Assembly (NCBI RefSeq): GCF_048544455.1 | Contig: NC_133538.1 | Coordinates: 452,923,311 to 452,987,310 of the forward strand | DNA length: 64,000 bases | Direction of reading: 5' to 3' | Origin: Silene latifolia | Taxonomy: Eukaryota > Streptophyta > Magnoliopsida > Caryophyllales > Caryophyllaceae | Part shown: piece by piece, positions 23,843-36,327 of the stretch | Layout: each line of letters opens with the position of its first letter | Numbering within the stretch: the first letter of the stretch is position 1 | Position numbers and translations under genes: made by a program | The notes under the pieces: model-generated | What the model was told of the DNA's origin: nothing | Database searches by the model: none | The model's input: the letters and a program-made list of their open reading frames with translations, nothing else

Positions 23843-25596
23843 ATGCTTGTGACCTCCCCTGTTTTTGGCTGGTTTGGGGAGGTCGTCTTTTGTGAGTTTA
23901 CGATCACTCTTTATTAGTTTCCTTTTACTTTGTTGTTGCTTATATTCTTCCCCATTTTGTTGTTATTGCTGGTGATTTGCTACTGAGCACAATGAGGGCA
24001 TTGTGCGTTTTGGTTTAGGAAGGGTATTTGCATATGTCTATTGCATCTGCATTTGTTTTTTTTATTGCATTTCAGTCACACGTTCATTGCATTTTAGCTT
24101 GCATTGTTTTAATTTCAAGAAAATAAAAAGAAAAAAAATCGAAAAATTTCAAAAAAATCAAAAATATCACGTTTACTTTTGCATATAGTTGAGTCGGATT
24201 GGAGTTTACTAATGATGACATTGCACTATCAGTCAAATTTATGTCATTCCTTGCCTTTTCACAACTGCTTAGCGAGAGTTAAAAGTGATTTTTCAAATTT
24301 TGTTGTGGAATTTACTTCGGGTTATTAGACTTGACTCATTACTTTTGGCAAACTACTTATACTTTCTGAGATGTAGAGCCTATAACTGGTGACATTCATG
24401 ACCGGTTAATTTAGGATTGAGAGTAGTACTCCCATCATTTCATGTTTTGCATGTGCATGAGTTTTGATTGCTTATTGCCTATACGCATCGGTTTCTGGTC
24501 GGTATTACGTGTTTTGAGAACTATTGCATCTCCCCCTTTCTCATTTTGCCCCATTTAACTCCACTATAAGCCATATCTGCCAGTTGCCCTTAACTACATC
24601 CCATACTTAGCCTAACATTGTGCCAAGCTAGGTAGTAGTAGAGGAATTTGTCGAATTATAGCAGTTTTGGTTCGTTTCGGTAATGTTGGAGTGAGTATTT
24701 ATGAGAATTGCAGGGGTTGCTAATGTGTCAGCCTGAAAACAAAAAAAAGGAGAAAGTCAGGAAAAAAAGAAAAAAAAACTCAGAAAAAAATGAAAAAAGA
24801 GGAAGTTGATCTGGGCAGAGGGCACTGGAATGCAGGGGTGGTCGATCGATTGCTGTTTCTGGTCGATCGACTGCCAGCTCAAAATATGAAAAAAAAAAAA
24901 AAAAAAAAAAGAAAGAAAGAAAAAAGAAAAAAATAAGGAATTTGGAAAAAATACGAAAAAAATTCGGCTGAGTTGAGAATACACCTTATGTGCTTATTTT
25001 ATGATTTGGAGGTGTTTGTTTTGGGATAGTTGTTGCCTAGACATTTAGAGGCAATGGTTCACTTTTCGAGTTGGAGGAACGGGATACGGTTTCTGATGGT
25101 TTGTTAGGTATTAGCTTGGCTTCTTACCCTCACATTTCCATACTTGTTTTACCCTTTCTTTCCCACTTAGCCTTACATATCCAAATCTTGCAATAGTTCG
25201 GCATGTAATAGTCCTTGACGGTGGTTATGCGTGTGTACGGTAGCTAGAATAATTATTCATACTAGTCAAGCATACATGTTTTGTCGGTCGCAGTCTAGGT
25301 GAGAGTCTATATTTTCTTCCCTCTCTTTTACATTTATTCTTACCACTTGCCTTGCTGAGGGAAGAGTGACCCGGGATAGTCCGAATTTATGAGTCTCGCA
25401 AGGTCGAACGCCCGATTTAATTCCATGATATGCATAAATTTGTTCACTTGCTTTGAGCTTTGCAGTAGTTGATTATGTGCATTAAACGGTTTAGCATTGA
25501 CTGGTAGCTAGCTCTGAGATATACTCCTTTCCATTAGGTTTTTAGTTAGGTCATAGTGCTTGCTTGGGGACAAGCAAGGTTTGGTTTGGGGAGATT
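23843..25596 (+). other. ATH-1 3' untranslated region to polypurine tract
   Basis: No gene. Holds A-rich low-complexity tracts (24120-24170, 24745-24965, including 22 A from 24889), two palindrome copies (24841-24874), a GAGCACAATGAGGGCATTGTGCG segment typical of this lineage, and the polypurine tract TTTGGTTTGGGGAGATT (25580-25596) just before the right LTR. Confidence 0.65.
24841..24874 (+). repeat. Pair of CGATCG-core palindromes in ATH-1 3' region
   Basis: GGTCGATCGATTG and GGTCGATCGACTG, about 24 bp apart, immediately before the poly-A tract. Confidence 0.8.
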
Positions 25597-26528
25597 TGAT
25601 ACGTGCATATTCTATACACTTTATTTTCAGTTTTGGCACGTATTTCCATGCGTATTCGTTATCTTAAAGCTATTATTTCTCCCAAAACGGTTTACTTTGC
25701 AATTTCTATGATTTATTGTAGGAATGAGTGGAAGTGAGCTAAATCAAGCCCAAGTCGTCCTTCGGAGGCAACTTCAGGGAAGCTTGGAAGAAGGGAGTTC
25801 AGACTCACTCACCTTGGGATGCGTGCATTGGAGTGAAGTGGCTGATTTGAAGAGAGAAAGGAGTTTCTACACAGCTCAGTTGGTATATCGACCAGGCTCT
25901 TCAGTCGATCGACCGTGGAATTTCAGCAGTAGCTACTGCATTGTTTCTGGCTGGTCGATCGACCATGCTACTCAGTCGATCGACCAGGTTTCGCAGCTGT
26001 TATTGATTTTTCGTGTTAGACTTTTAAACGGGCCAATTGTAATTAACTTTTTGGCATCGTTTATCAGTAGAACAGATGAATAATTTAGGTTATGCTTTTC
26101 ATTAGAGAAGAACTCAAGCTTTAGATCTAGTTTTTGGGGAAGAAAGGTAGACTACGGATTGCAATTCAATTGCCTTTGTTCATCAATTCTTAGTAAGTTT
26201 TAATGCAATTTCCATCTTCATTGATCGAAAGGCTTGCTCATATTTCCTGAGACCGTATTATAGGACCTCTGCTACCTTATTGCCTTACCTTAGCCATAGT
26301 GAACCGAACTTTTCGATCTTCTTTTTATCTTGTTTGAGAAATTTTTTATTTTGTCAATTAGTCTTTAGAATCAAACCAATTCAAAACTCCCACTTAATTG
26401 TTAGTTTTTTAGACTGAAAATAGCAAATATAATTGATCTTGTCTCTCTGTGGTTCGACCCCTACTATCACTAGCTATAGTTTTAGTTCGGATTTATAAAT
26501 TTAATTTTGATACAAAACGACGGTATCA
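25597..26528 (+). repeat. ATH-1 right LTR
   Basis: TGATACGTGC ... ACGGTATCA with a 6-bp terminal inverted repeat (TGATAC/GTATCA). Preceded by a polypurine tract. A 119-codon open frame inside (25724-26083) has no recognisable domain and is not called. The palindrome cluster at 25892-25988 lies in its 5' half. Confidence 0.88.
25892..25988 (+). repeat. CGATCG-core palindromes in ATH-1 LTR
   Basis: GTCGATCGAC copies start at about 25913, 25954 and 25976; the last two are about 22 bp apart. A degraded relative is at about 25886. A TTTTAAACGGG sequence follows about 30 bp after the last copy. Confidence 0.85.
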
Positions 26529-26617
26529 TGCTGGGTTTGAGCTGGTGTTGTTATAATTTTTCATTGTGTCCTTTGGTTTTACATCGAGGACGAGTAAAAG
26601 TTCAAGCATGGGGAATT

Positions 26618-27463
26618 TCATACGACTAATTTAGTCGTAGTTATTTGGAGCGAATTAGTATTGCTTTGACGGTTTGAAGTAGTGTTATGGAGTTTAATTG
26701 CAGGTTATTTGTTAGTGAGCTTTGGTTAGCTATTGGGCCAGTTTTACAAGTTTAAACGGAGTCGAAGTCCGAGGAGAGATAGGCCCGGATACCTATGGCG
26801 ATATCTGAGACGTGTGTGCTTAAGGTGCGCTATTTGAGCGCGCATAAATCAAAAGAAATGGGATGCGGTAGCAGCTATTGCGTGACCTGTGTTCAACCTG
26901 CATTCGAGGAAGGCGCGACCGAGGCGCGACCTATGCGCGTGCCTTCTATTTCAGCGTCCCATTAAAGAACTCGTGTTTTGTTTCCTTATTTGACTCGGTT
27001 TGTTCCGAAGAATTTTATTATTATTATTATTTTTAGTACTTTATTTCCTATTTTAATTATTTACCTTATTACTATATAATTTGTGAGGGCATCTTTATGA
27101 AAAAGGACATACACAATTTTGAGAAGAGAAAACCCTATTATTGTTTTTAGCAGACGATGTGTAACTAATCTTTCTTCTTGGATTCAAGCAATTGAAGCGC
27201 TCATAATACGATTGTGAGTTTGAATGTTTTAATTTCTCGTCTTGATTATTGTGAATTGCTTAGTTATTAAATTTATGAATTGTCGATTGATTATTACTAG
27301 GTGTACAACTAGTGATTGATTTCTTCATTCTATTGTTAGTATTGTTAATTGAATTGGATTTATTGATTAACTCTACGCTAGTAACAGCTAGGAATTAATT
27401 TTGAACGGGATACGTTGATATTAGTACTTATAAGCGATTCACATAAATATCTAAAGTGCAACT
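26618..27463 (+). repeat. GYP-G LTR, 5' part
   Basis: Non-coding. Contains a GC-rich cassette (about 26820-26950) with repeated GGCGCGACC and GCGCGT/GAGCGCGC words, an ATT-rich tract (27010-27060), and CTATATAATTTGTGAGGGC near 27072 as a possible TATA region. No CGATCG palindromes are present. Confidence 0.5.
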
Positions 27464-28553
27464 TGTAACATCCCCATATTCCAAGTGCCTTACCAGGACC
27501 ACTCAAGGCATGGAAGTGCTACCATCTCGGTTACCCGAGGCAATGATAATCAAATGACAATGAAGAAACATAATTTAAATAACAAAATAGTTTAAAGTGA
27601 TTACATGATCAAAACCAAAACCAAAACCAAAACTGAAATACAAGATTCTCAGACGGTCTACTGCTAAAACTATCAAAGCTATAAAACATCATCTAACACA
27701 GCGGAAGACTTCTACCTGCCACTTGATGACTCATCCCAGCTATCCCATACGTGTCATATCATACTTGCTCAATAACTGCTCACCACCCCCGAATGGATCA
27801 CCACAGTTTTTAAAACATTAAACGGGGTCAGTACTAATCACACAATTTATATAAACCAACAACGCAGTAAACAAGCAGCTCACACGGTCACACACACAAT
27901 CACACCCACTCCAATCAATCTCCATCACCGACTGTCCACTGGACCAGCCCTGCTCATCATACCGAGCGATAACCCTGTCCCATTAATGTGCACATCCCCT
28001 CCCGTGGCGGGTTCCACAGGGGGCGAAACTAGGGTGTGAAGCCACTCCCGCAAGTGACTCCACTCAGCCGAGAACGCATCTCGAGAACCAGAGGCAAACA
28101 ATCACAACCATCAAACAACAATCAATCAACAACCGTCTCAATACGAATACGATAACAATCACACAACACCAACAAAGCATTATGGGACTAATACTGAGTA
28201 GGGAAACCCTACCTGGAACAGCAACACAATCAGACGGTCTCAATAGCTGTATCAAAATCCCTCTTCTACGAATCTTCCTCCTAACATATAATCACATAAT
28301 TACTAACAATCACAAAACTAACACAAACCCCCAATTCCCAAAATTAGGGTTTAAACAAAGTTAACTAAATACTATAAAATTTGTATGTAGATCTTAACCT
28401 TGACGCAAGGAACACTATGATGCAAAGAACAAGATGATCCGACACTCCTAGCCTTGGGGATTTGCCAACAACGCGACGAGAGAGAACTACGTAACTCCTT
28501 TTTCTTTTGAAAGGTTTAGAAAGGTTAAAAATGATGAAATAAACTGACGGAAA

Positions 28554-28563
28554 CCTTTTATAT
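28554..28563 (-). promoter_or_regulatory. TATA-like box of CHR-A LTR promoter
   Basis: ATATAAAAGG on the minus strand, about 50 bp downstream of the nearest palindrome. The position within the LTR fits a U3 promoter. Not tested. Confidence 0.5.
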
Positions 28564-28615
28564 CAAACTCGCGTTATTAGAAAAACCCGTCAAAACAACC
28601 CCGTAAAACACACTT

Positions 28616-28761
28616 ACTCGATCGAGTAACTAACGTACTCGATCGAGTGCCGCTTACTCGATCGAGTACCAAGGCTACTCGATCGAGTACCTAACAGGTC
28701 AGAAACTATTTTAAAACGCAAAACACACTTACTCGACAGAGTAAGGCCCACTCGATAGAGT
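28616..28761 (-). repeat. Palindrome array in CHR-A left LTR
   Basis: Four perfect ACTCGATCGAGT copies at 28616, 28637, 28656 and 28677 (steps 21, 19, 21 bp) and two degenerate ones (CTCGACAGAG, CTCGATAGAG) to 28761. Confidence 0.95.
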
Positions 28762-28810
28762 ACCCAGAGACTCATAAAACCGTGGTATTACAGTCTTCCC
28801 TCCTTAAAAA

Positions 28811-28830
28811 GAACTTCGTCCCCGAAGTTC
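28811..28830. repeat. Hairpin GAACTTCG-N4-CGAAGTTC near CHR-A polypurine tract
   Basis: Perfect 8-bp stem with loop TCCC. A near copy is at 29128-29146 and an exact match is in CHR-B at 38784-38803. Confidence 0.8.
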
Positions 28831-31800
28831 AACCCATACCCAAAAACAAACATACTAACTCGATCAAGACACAACAAGCAACTTAAAACTCAACACCAAA
28901 CCGCAACCGACCAAACATGAACTCGTAACCCCAACTCCACAAACTATTCATACTTCCACAACATGGCTCACGATATCGTACCAACTCCATTATATCTCTC
29001 TCGATCCTAACTCCATACACTACCAACACAAACGCTGCTAGCTCCGTAAAATATCATCCACTAGATAATCCAATATCAAGATACTCATAACATCAAACGG
29101 AATGTTACATTCTACCACCCTTAAAAGGAACTTCGTCCTCGAAGTTTACTTACACTCATAAACATCATCATGCCACAATCAAAACTCTCGAACTCCTAAA
29201 CATCATCATCCAACCCTTACCACTATCGAAGTATTCTCACACTACTACAAGCACGGCCATGGCCTTTTAACAGTATCATCCACAAAACAAATCGCTCCTT
29301 TACGCTACGCTAACACTCTACTTCCAATTATATTACAACATGCACAACCATGAAACTCTCTTTTATCGCATCCTACTCCTCTTAAGAAAAATGTTACGTC
29401 CTCGTAACTCACTAATACTAAATCCTTAGTTATATTATCTCATTATCCTCATCACCACCACATGTCAAAGATAACCGCCTATAACCTCATTTCTATAACC
29501 ATTCCTATTTCCAAGGCTCTCTTACTTAAACAGTTCTCATACTTCAATTCACTCTGCACTCCATCTAACCAATACCACAAAACCCTTAGCATAACCAATA
29601 CTCCAACTCTTCCACATTACCGCAACATGACATACCTCTCTATATAGACTATATAAAACTTCTATCGCCAAAAGCATAACTCACGGTCCACACTTGTTAC
29701 TTACACTCACACAAGATCCTCAAGTTCTTTTCTTTCATCACTGCAAAACTCATACATGACTTAACATGACACTAAATCCAAACACCCTACCCTCACTGTC
29801 CCAACGAAAGATTATGAACCACCTGCACCTTTCAGATCATTACCACACATGTTCTACGAATCACTTGCCATGACTATGTGCACCAATGTCTCATCTATAA
29901 CAAGATCAAATGTACTGTAACAACTTCTGACAACTGTGTCCCATCAACAGAATATCCCTATGCCATGACAACCACGGAAACAAAGACACTCTCTTTCATA
30001 TCATACTCTACCCTCATTCTCAAACTGAAACTGGTAAGAAACATCAGCAAACAAAACAACAGTCTACCTGTTCAACCAAAACTTACAAGAAACAGTAGCA
30101 AACAAAACAACAATCTATGTGTCCAAAATGAAACTCACAGGGAACAACAACAAACAAAACAACAACTATGTATAACTTATATGTACTTTTGAGAACTCGT
30201 ATCATAATCATCTCGCCTACTCCACCACAACCGGTGACGGCATCGCAACACCGCCACCAACAGCCACACTGCAGTGCGAAAATACCCGCATCACGATATG
30301 AAGTACCATGCCCGGATCACCACTCGAGGCACACAACCACATCGATAAACATTCCAATCACATATAATTCCTATAAACACTGACTCAATATGACATTTCG
30401 AACAAGAAAACTCACTCAAAACCGTTTTATTAGATTATAACACAACATATTATGCGGAAAGAACTGACAAGAATCTCATGAACATCATCCTTACCATTTC
30501 ACGGAATAAACATGTATCATCAATACACATACCATTTTAACTATACATGCCAGATCAATCAAATTATTACCTTTTTTAATATCATTCAATTAGATTAGCG
30601 TACCCAACATGCATTACAGAACATTCAAATAACAACTTTATGATAATCACACCATACCACGTCTTGTGAGGTCAAAACCTCACACAAACATTTATATATA
30701 TCACAGACCCGTAATCACATCCAACCAGTCAATCCTAATCACGTAAGTTACCACCTGATAAAAGTTACCTCTCACCCAAGCTTAACTCGTATACACCTCA
30801 TAACATATTCTCCCATTCGCATATCCATCACCCTCTGCCAAATGTAGCCACACCATTAATACTCAACTACTAACAACCACCTCATATAACCACATCTTAT
30901 ACTCTTTCATAACCATACTTATCAATCTGGTCCCTACAAAATCAACCTCTTTAGGATTGCTACCTTTCTAATATACCATCACCCTTAACCACTAGTCACA
31001 AACCATAACACTACCACTGTCCGGACATCAAACCTCTTGCACTCATCTCTAAACATCACGTTTTCTTTCCTATCTTTGGTTAACATCCCAAATAACGAAC
31101 ATCAAATCCATTAACAAAATTACCTCAACATTCTTCCCAATACTATCCCGAACTGTATCGTCATCTAACTCTCCACCAAAATCTCATAGAGTGCAGATAC
31201 TAAATCAACCTCTTACTCCCTTAATTCCTCGAAACTCATGATTAATCATGTTGTCCTGAAACTTCTGTATAACCATTAACTCACTTACTCTTGGTAGTAT
31301 CATACATCCCGATGATTCCTTACTTTTATATCACATAACTCCGGTGAACATTTTTCTCAGCTTACTTTTATCTTTCTTTTCTCTTTATACTCAATAATTC
31401 CATTTAATATCTCAACTCCTTATTACTTCTACCAAACCCTTTAGTGCTCCAATTACCTTCTCATTGCTCCAAAACTCAAATCTCATTATTTTATATCGAT
31501 ATCACCTCACTCTTTCTTACCATGGATCTTCTCTTATTATGTTATTACTCACACTTTCCACTAATATATCCATAGAATCAACGTTCACTGTAAACCACTC
31601 TTCTCAATCCCTTTAAAACGAACTTTCACTACATATATCCTTAACCCACACGACTCCTAACCATCTCCCTCCATAATTCTTTACACATCTCAAGCTGCCA
31701 CTATCCACATCCTTACTTTGAACCTTTTTATTCTCACGTTCCTTAGACTCACATCATCTCTTGCCCATATTCACTTGCTTTTACGTTACTCAACCCACAA

Positions 31801-32087
31801 TCATATCACTCATCTCATCTCTAGAAAACATGCTCTATGTCTCAATTAAGCCATAACGATCTTCCTTTTCTTTTTCCACTATCTATCACAACCACATAAA
31901 ACTCATGTCCTCCCACCGAACTCATACTCACCACAGGTGCCAATCCTTACATCAGAAGATTGGGTAACTTACGCATCAGGATCAACATACATATAAAACA
32001 ATGCATAAAGAAGCAAGATAACACCTTTGAGTTAAACATGATATGCAACGAAGTCAAAAGATAAGCATATGACCCAAAACAGGGGTC

Positions 32088-32252
32088 ACTAGATCGAGTA
32101 CAGGCCACTCGATCGAGTAAATGACTTACTCGATCGAGTAGGTGAAAGTCAGAGACGTATATAAAAATTTTACCAGGGTTACTCGATCGATTAAGGGGTA
32201 CTCGATCGAGTACCAAGATACACTCGATCGAGTAGGGGCCACTCGATCGAGT
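32088..32252. repeat. Palindrome array in CHR-A internal region
   Basis: Seven ACTCGATCGAGT-type copies, five perfect. ACTAGATCGAGT and ACTCGATCGATT are degenerate. Neighbouring copies are about 20-23 bp apart. It corresponds in position (leader side, about 1 kb from the primer site after removing ATH-C) to the array in the CHR-B leader. Confidence 0.9.
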
Positions 32253-33104
32253 ACCCTACGCATTTCTCAGCACTGTCAAGTTTTCGTAAAACGGTCATAA
32301 CTCACTCATTTCTTGGTCATTTTGGGCGTGTGACCTATCGTTAGAATCGTAAAAGAAAAAGCTATCACCTCCAATTAGAATCATATCAAAATAATTTATG
32401 CATCTCAAGTTATAACAGTTTAAAGACAGCCTCTTTATAATCTAAAAACACAACTACTTGATTTTTTACTTCCAAACGACTTAAACAACAACAAGGTAGA
32501 CAAAAACAACTCAGTACTTATAAACCCAGTATTGCTAATCACATGTTACTATCTTCAAAAGTCAACCAACAACATCCATCATGCACATATATTATTTAAC
32601 TTATTAATCATGTACTAACCGCAGGCTTTAATTTTATAACTTTTCGTAACACAAAACACTCTCATACATTACAAATCCTATTTCCATGTTACTAACGCAA
32701 CAATATTATAAATCCACTTCATCATCTAAACATATTCATATTCACAAAATCCATATTCTCATGTAATTGACACTCCATCTTTTCCAACCAGTTCATCTAT
32801 TTCAACCACATTCTTCATCTACAAGTGCATATGATACCACAGTAGACAATTATATGAACTTATTATCTAAGTTTACGCAAACAGAATTATGTAAAATCAT
32901 ATCAAATCCCCTAATCGCAAGTTACTAGTATGTACACATTATAAATCATTCACACTGCAACATCATTATTCATCACATATTATCACATATGAACTACTTC
33001 CTTTTTCCACCACATCATTCGTCATTCTCACATACTTTTCCAACTATTCCAGTCAACATGGTAAACCAGCTATCATCCAACATGCTTTCAACCAACAACA
33101 TACA

Positions 33105-34587
33105 TGACACGTCTGTCGTATACTTGTCAAAAATAAACTAACTCACCTAACTATATAGCTAGGGAAGTCAGGTCAATCTCCACAGGGAGGCAAGATAATC
33201 GTAGAAGTCCGTCTATTTGGTCACAAATGGGGGGGGGTTGTTTGATTTGTTATCTAAACTACGAGATTTAAAGGAAAGAGGAATAAACGGTAAGAGCAAT
33301 AAAAGCAGAGAAAAAGGATAAAACTATCAGATAGAGAGGGACATGTCAGGATTTCGGTTCACTACGGTAGTCCAGTGACTCACCAAATGACTGACTCGGC
33401 AATTAATGTAAGACGGATGTTGAAAGGTCCTTTCGATCCACTTTCTATCCTAAAATACCGCTAACTTAACTTTCATTCTCGTCAGGGTAGTCTACTGTTC
33501 ATAGCAGGCCTATTTAGTCCAATCTTTCGATCTAGGATTAATTTTAGCCAGATTAAAGGTTAACTCAGAAGTGTGCACTCAACTAAGTTGAATAAATACA
33601 GTTAAATTGCTATGGTGACAGAGTCTCGTAATTATTTCATCTGTTTCATTTACTACATGGTCACTTTCCTACCGCAGATCCTCTAATCCCAACATGAAAG
33701 GGGTTTAGCTACTCATGTCACTAATTAAACTAACAGCAGATAGATTTCCAGAAGTAAACATTATGAAATAACAAATAAAAAGCGTAAAGAGAAATTAGGG
33801 CAAGGGAATTAAATGGAATAACAAGCAATTAAAACAACAAAGGATTAATTATTATTAAAGGAAGAGAGAGGAATTACAATCAATGCGAATCCGGCGTAAA
33901 GAACACAAAATCCGAGCAAGAATAATCCCAAAAGTAAGGTTACAGTGGAAACAAAGTAACGCAGTAAGGTTTCTTGATAGATAAAAAGAATAGATAAAAA
34001 GATAGATAAAAAGATATCTAATAACCTAGTTAACGTAGGTTTTAATAGGAAAAGCAATTAAGTTTTGCGAAATAAACAACACACGGCCTAATTAAAGGCC
34101 CGTAACAGCGAAACCACACGATCGAGTGGATTAAAGCCACTCGATCGAGTAAACACCTCAGCAAATCTACTTGATCGAGTAGAAAAGTACTCGATCGAGT
34201 AACTGGTCTTTCTGCAGGCTAAGGATCGAGTAGAATTCTACTCGATCGACCAATGGGAGACGTAAAAACCACTCGATCGAGTGGTAAAACTGCTCGATCG
34301 AGTACTTCGTCTTCATTTCAGCTCAAGGCCGCGCCTAAATACCTCGTAATCCGTGCCATGACGCTTCCCAACGCAGTATCTTACTCTGGACAGATCCCGT
34401 CTCCTCTAAATGCATGCAAAAAGGACGAAAAAGTGTACGATTCCACTACTTTCGCGTTCATTTCTACGAAATGGACAAAACGAACCAAAGTAGCCAATTC
34501 GGGGCAAAATACCATAAAAACAGTATAAAAATGCATAGAAATACGTGCTGAAATAGACTAAAAAGACTATATATTAGGCACGTATCA
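33105..34587 (-). repeat. ATH-C left LTR (3' LTR in element orientation)
   Basis: Pairs with 51093-52580 over its length with scattered differences. Contains a palindrome array (34116-34303) and, on the minus strand, TATTAAAA (34040-34047) as a possible TATA region. The open frames within it (33845-34057, 34253-34528) recur in the other LTR and are not genes. Confidence 0.93.
34116..34303 (-). repeat. Palindrome array in ATH-C left LTR
   Basis: Eight copies, including an 18-bp perfect palindrome ACCACTCGATCGAGTGGT (34268-34285). Starts at 34116, 34139, 34169, 34189, about 34220, 34240, 34271 and 34292: pairs 20-23 bp apart separated by about 30 bp. ACTTGATCGAGT (34169) shows a C-to-T change at CpG. 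Confidence 0.93.
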
Positions 34588-36327
34588 AATCTCCCCAAAC
34601 CGAACCTTTACTCGTCCTCGAGTAAACTTAAAATGCAACTAATGGAACGGAAATGATAACTCAGAGCTAGCTTAACTTGTCTACTTGAACCAATTTAATG
34701 CAACAAAAACTAACAGTTAAAGCTAAGCGATCAATACGCAAAACGAATTATAAGTCGTTCGTAAATATAGCCAACCTATCGACCTTGCAAGACCAACAAA
34801 ATCGGACTCTCTCGTGGTCACTCTTCTCTCATGAAGCAAAGGTGAATGATATATGTAAAAGAGGTACGAAAAGACAGTCACTCACCTAACTGCGACCTAC
34901 ATAGCATGCATGCAACAAAAATGAAAGACAATTCAAGTACTAATGCATACATTCCAACCAATAATGTCCGTCACAGCCGAGGGCTTACAACTAATATGGG
35001 AATAGTGAGGTTCAGGTGAGAAAGGGAAAAACATGTTATGGTAATGTGGAGGTAAAAGCGTCAAGCTAGTTCCTACAGGACCATAATAAAGACCATTTGA
35101 ATCTCAACTGACTGAAAAACTAAGTACAAGTGCCCTTCTTTTGGCACAAAACCCACTAGACTCAAAACACAATCTCCTCAAAAATAATGGGATAAAACGG
35201 AGGAGTCAGACGGTCACAAACTTTCCTTTTTTAATACCGTCTGAAAAAACTAACTCAAATAAAACAACTCTTTTTTCAAACTTCCTTTCTTTTTTTTTCT
35301 TCCTGATTCACGTTCCAGCTTTTCTTTTTCTTTTTTTTTTCTTTTTTTTTCTTTTTTTTTCTTTTCTTTCTTTCTTTTTCACGTCTTTCCTTTTTTTTTT
35401 CAATTCTTTTTTTTCATACTCCCCTCCTCAATTTCCACCAACTCCAAAACACAGAAATATGGGCCAAACTGCAACTGGAAAAGATACCACAAAAGAACAT
35501 ATTAACTAGCTTGACTAGGCAGGCTTAGTTTGGAATGTAGCTAATGGGTCAAAAAGGCAAGTTTTGGCTAATGTGGAGCTAAATGGGTGAAAAATATAAG
35601 GAAAGGGAAATTTGCAAGCACCTCCCTGCATGTGACACCAACCACAAACCCGAATATGTGCATTTGACAAGAAATTGAATGTCATAAAAGTGCAAAAGAG
35701 ACGAACATGCTATGCAAGGAGTACTACTCTCAATTCCTAATGAACTGGTCATGAGTGTCACCAGTTATGGCTCTAATATCTCAAAATTTTTCAAGTAGTT
35801 TGCCAATTTATCAGGTCAAGTCTAAACAGTCAGCTATATTTGAACAAAAACTCGTAGACTATGCATATGACAAAGCTAATAACTATCAATGAAAGTGCAA
35901 GGCTCAAGTAAAAAGACAAGTTATAGTGCATTATCATCACGGAAATCTACCGTTCCGACTCAACCTATATGCAAAAATAAACGTGAAATTTTTTTAAATT
36001 TTTTTGAAATTTTCTACTTTTTTTGGATTTTTGATTTTTTTAAATGAAATAAACAACAATGCATAGCTGAAAAATGAACGTGAATGCAAAAACAGATGCA
36101 AATGCAGACTCAAAAGGATGCAATACCCTCCCCAAACCAAAACGAACAACGCCCTCGTTGTCCTCCAGCATACACCAGCAGATATATACGGGGGAATGGG
36201 AATATACAACCAATAATAAAATAAAAACAATAAATAAAAGGAGACAAAATAAAAGAGTAGAAGATACATACAAAATACGAACTTCCCCAAACCAAATTTA
36301 AATCGGGAAGTGAGTAGACCAAGATAA
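34588..36327 (-). other. ATH-C 3' untranslated region
   Basis: From the env-position stop to the LTR. Contains the polypurine tract TTCGGTTTGGGGAGATT (minus strand, up to 34588) and a long pyrimidine-rich tract (35270-35420, plus strand), the counterpart of the A-rich tract in ATH-1. Open frames through the tract are low-complexity artefacts. Confidence 0.65.

Larger units (their letters stand above)
6517..26528 (+). mobile_element. ATH-1: Athila-type Ty3/gypsy retrotransposon (plus strand), nested host of COP-1
   Basis: The right LTR is complete (25597-26528, TGATAC...GTATCA). The left LTR is represented by its 3' portion only: 6517-6663, interrupted by COP-1, then 15448-15946. A 300-bp block around 15640-15945 matches 26222-26525 of the right LTR closely. 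Internal order is PBS, gag, linker, protease, RT, RNase H, integrase, then an Athila env-position ORF, as in the Athila lineage. The 5' part of the left LTR lies beyond the CACTA element, outside the window. Many stops and frameshifts make it inactive. Confidence 0.8.
27464..28792 (-). repeat. CHR-A left LTR (3' LTR in element orientation)
   Basis: Begins TGTAACATCCCCATATTCCAAG, ends GTGGTATTACA; pairs with 52835-54184. It contains CACTAATACTGAGTAGG-type sequence also present in the CHR-B LTRs and a palindrome array at 28616-28761. On the minus strand ATATAAAAGG (28554-28563) is a good TATA box about 50 bp downstream of the array. Confidence 0.92.
28793..33099 (-). other. CHR-A internal region, non-coding
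   Basis: 4.3 kb, strongly asymmetric in base content (poor in G on the plus strand). No frame above about 104 codons and no gag, protease, RT or integrase motif seen. Next to the LTR are a purine-rich tract (minus strand, AAGGAGGGAAGAC) and hairpins at 28811-28830, 29128-29146 and 29393-29408 that resemble those of CHR-B. A palindrome array lies at 32088-32252. The small frames at 29462-30383 are not supported as genes. Confidence 0.65.

Noticed and set aside
24757..24984. Minus-strand Phe-rich ORF
   Set aside because: Product of the poly-A/purine tract in ATH-1.
25724..26083. 119-codon ORF in the ATH-1 LTR
   Set aside because: Lies wholly inside an LTR, has no recognisable domain and spans the palindrome cluster. 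Taken as chance.
29462..30383. Several 60-104 codon plus-strand ORFs in CHR-A
   Set aside because: The region is biased to A, C and T on this strand, so stops are rare by composition. No domain, and the element is read on the other strand.
34253..34528. 91-codon ORF repeated at 52246-52521
   Set aside because: Both copies are the same place in the two ATH-C LTRs and are made partly of the palindrome array. LTR duplication explains the conservation.
35141..35509. 122-codon Phe/Ser/Leu-rich ORF that looks like membrane segments
   Set aside because: Encoded by a pyrimidine tract in the ATH-C 3' region. Low complexity, no support.
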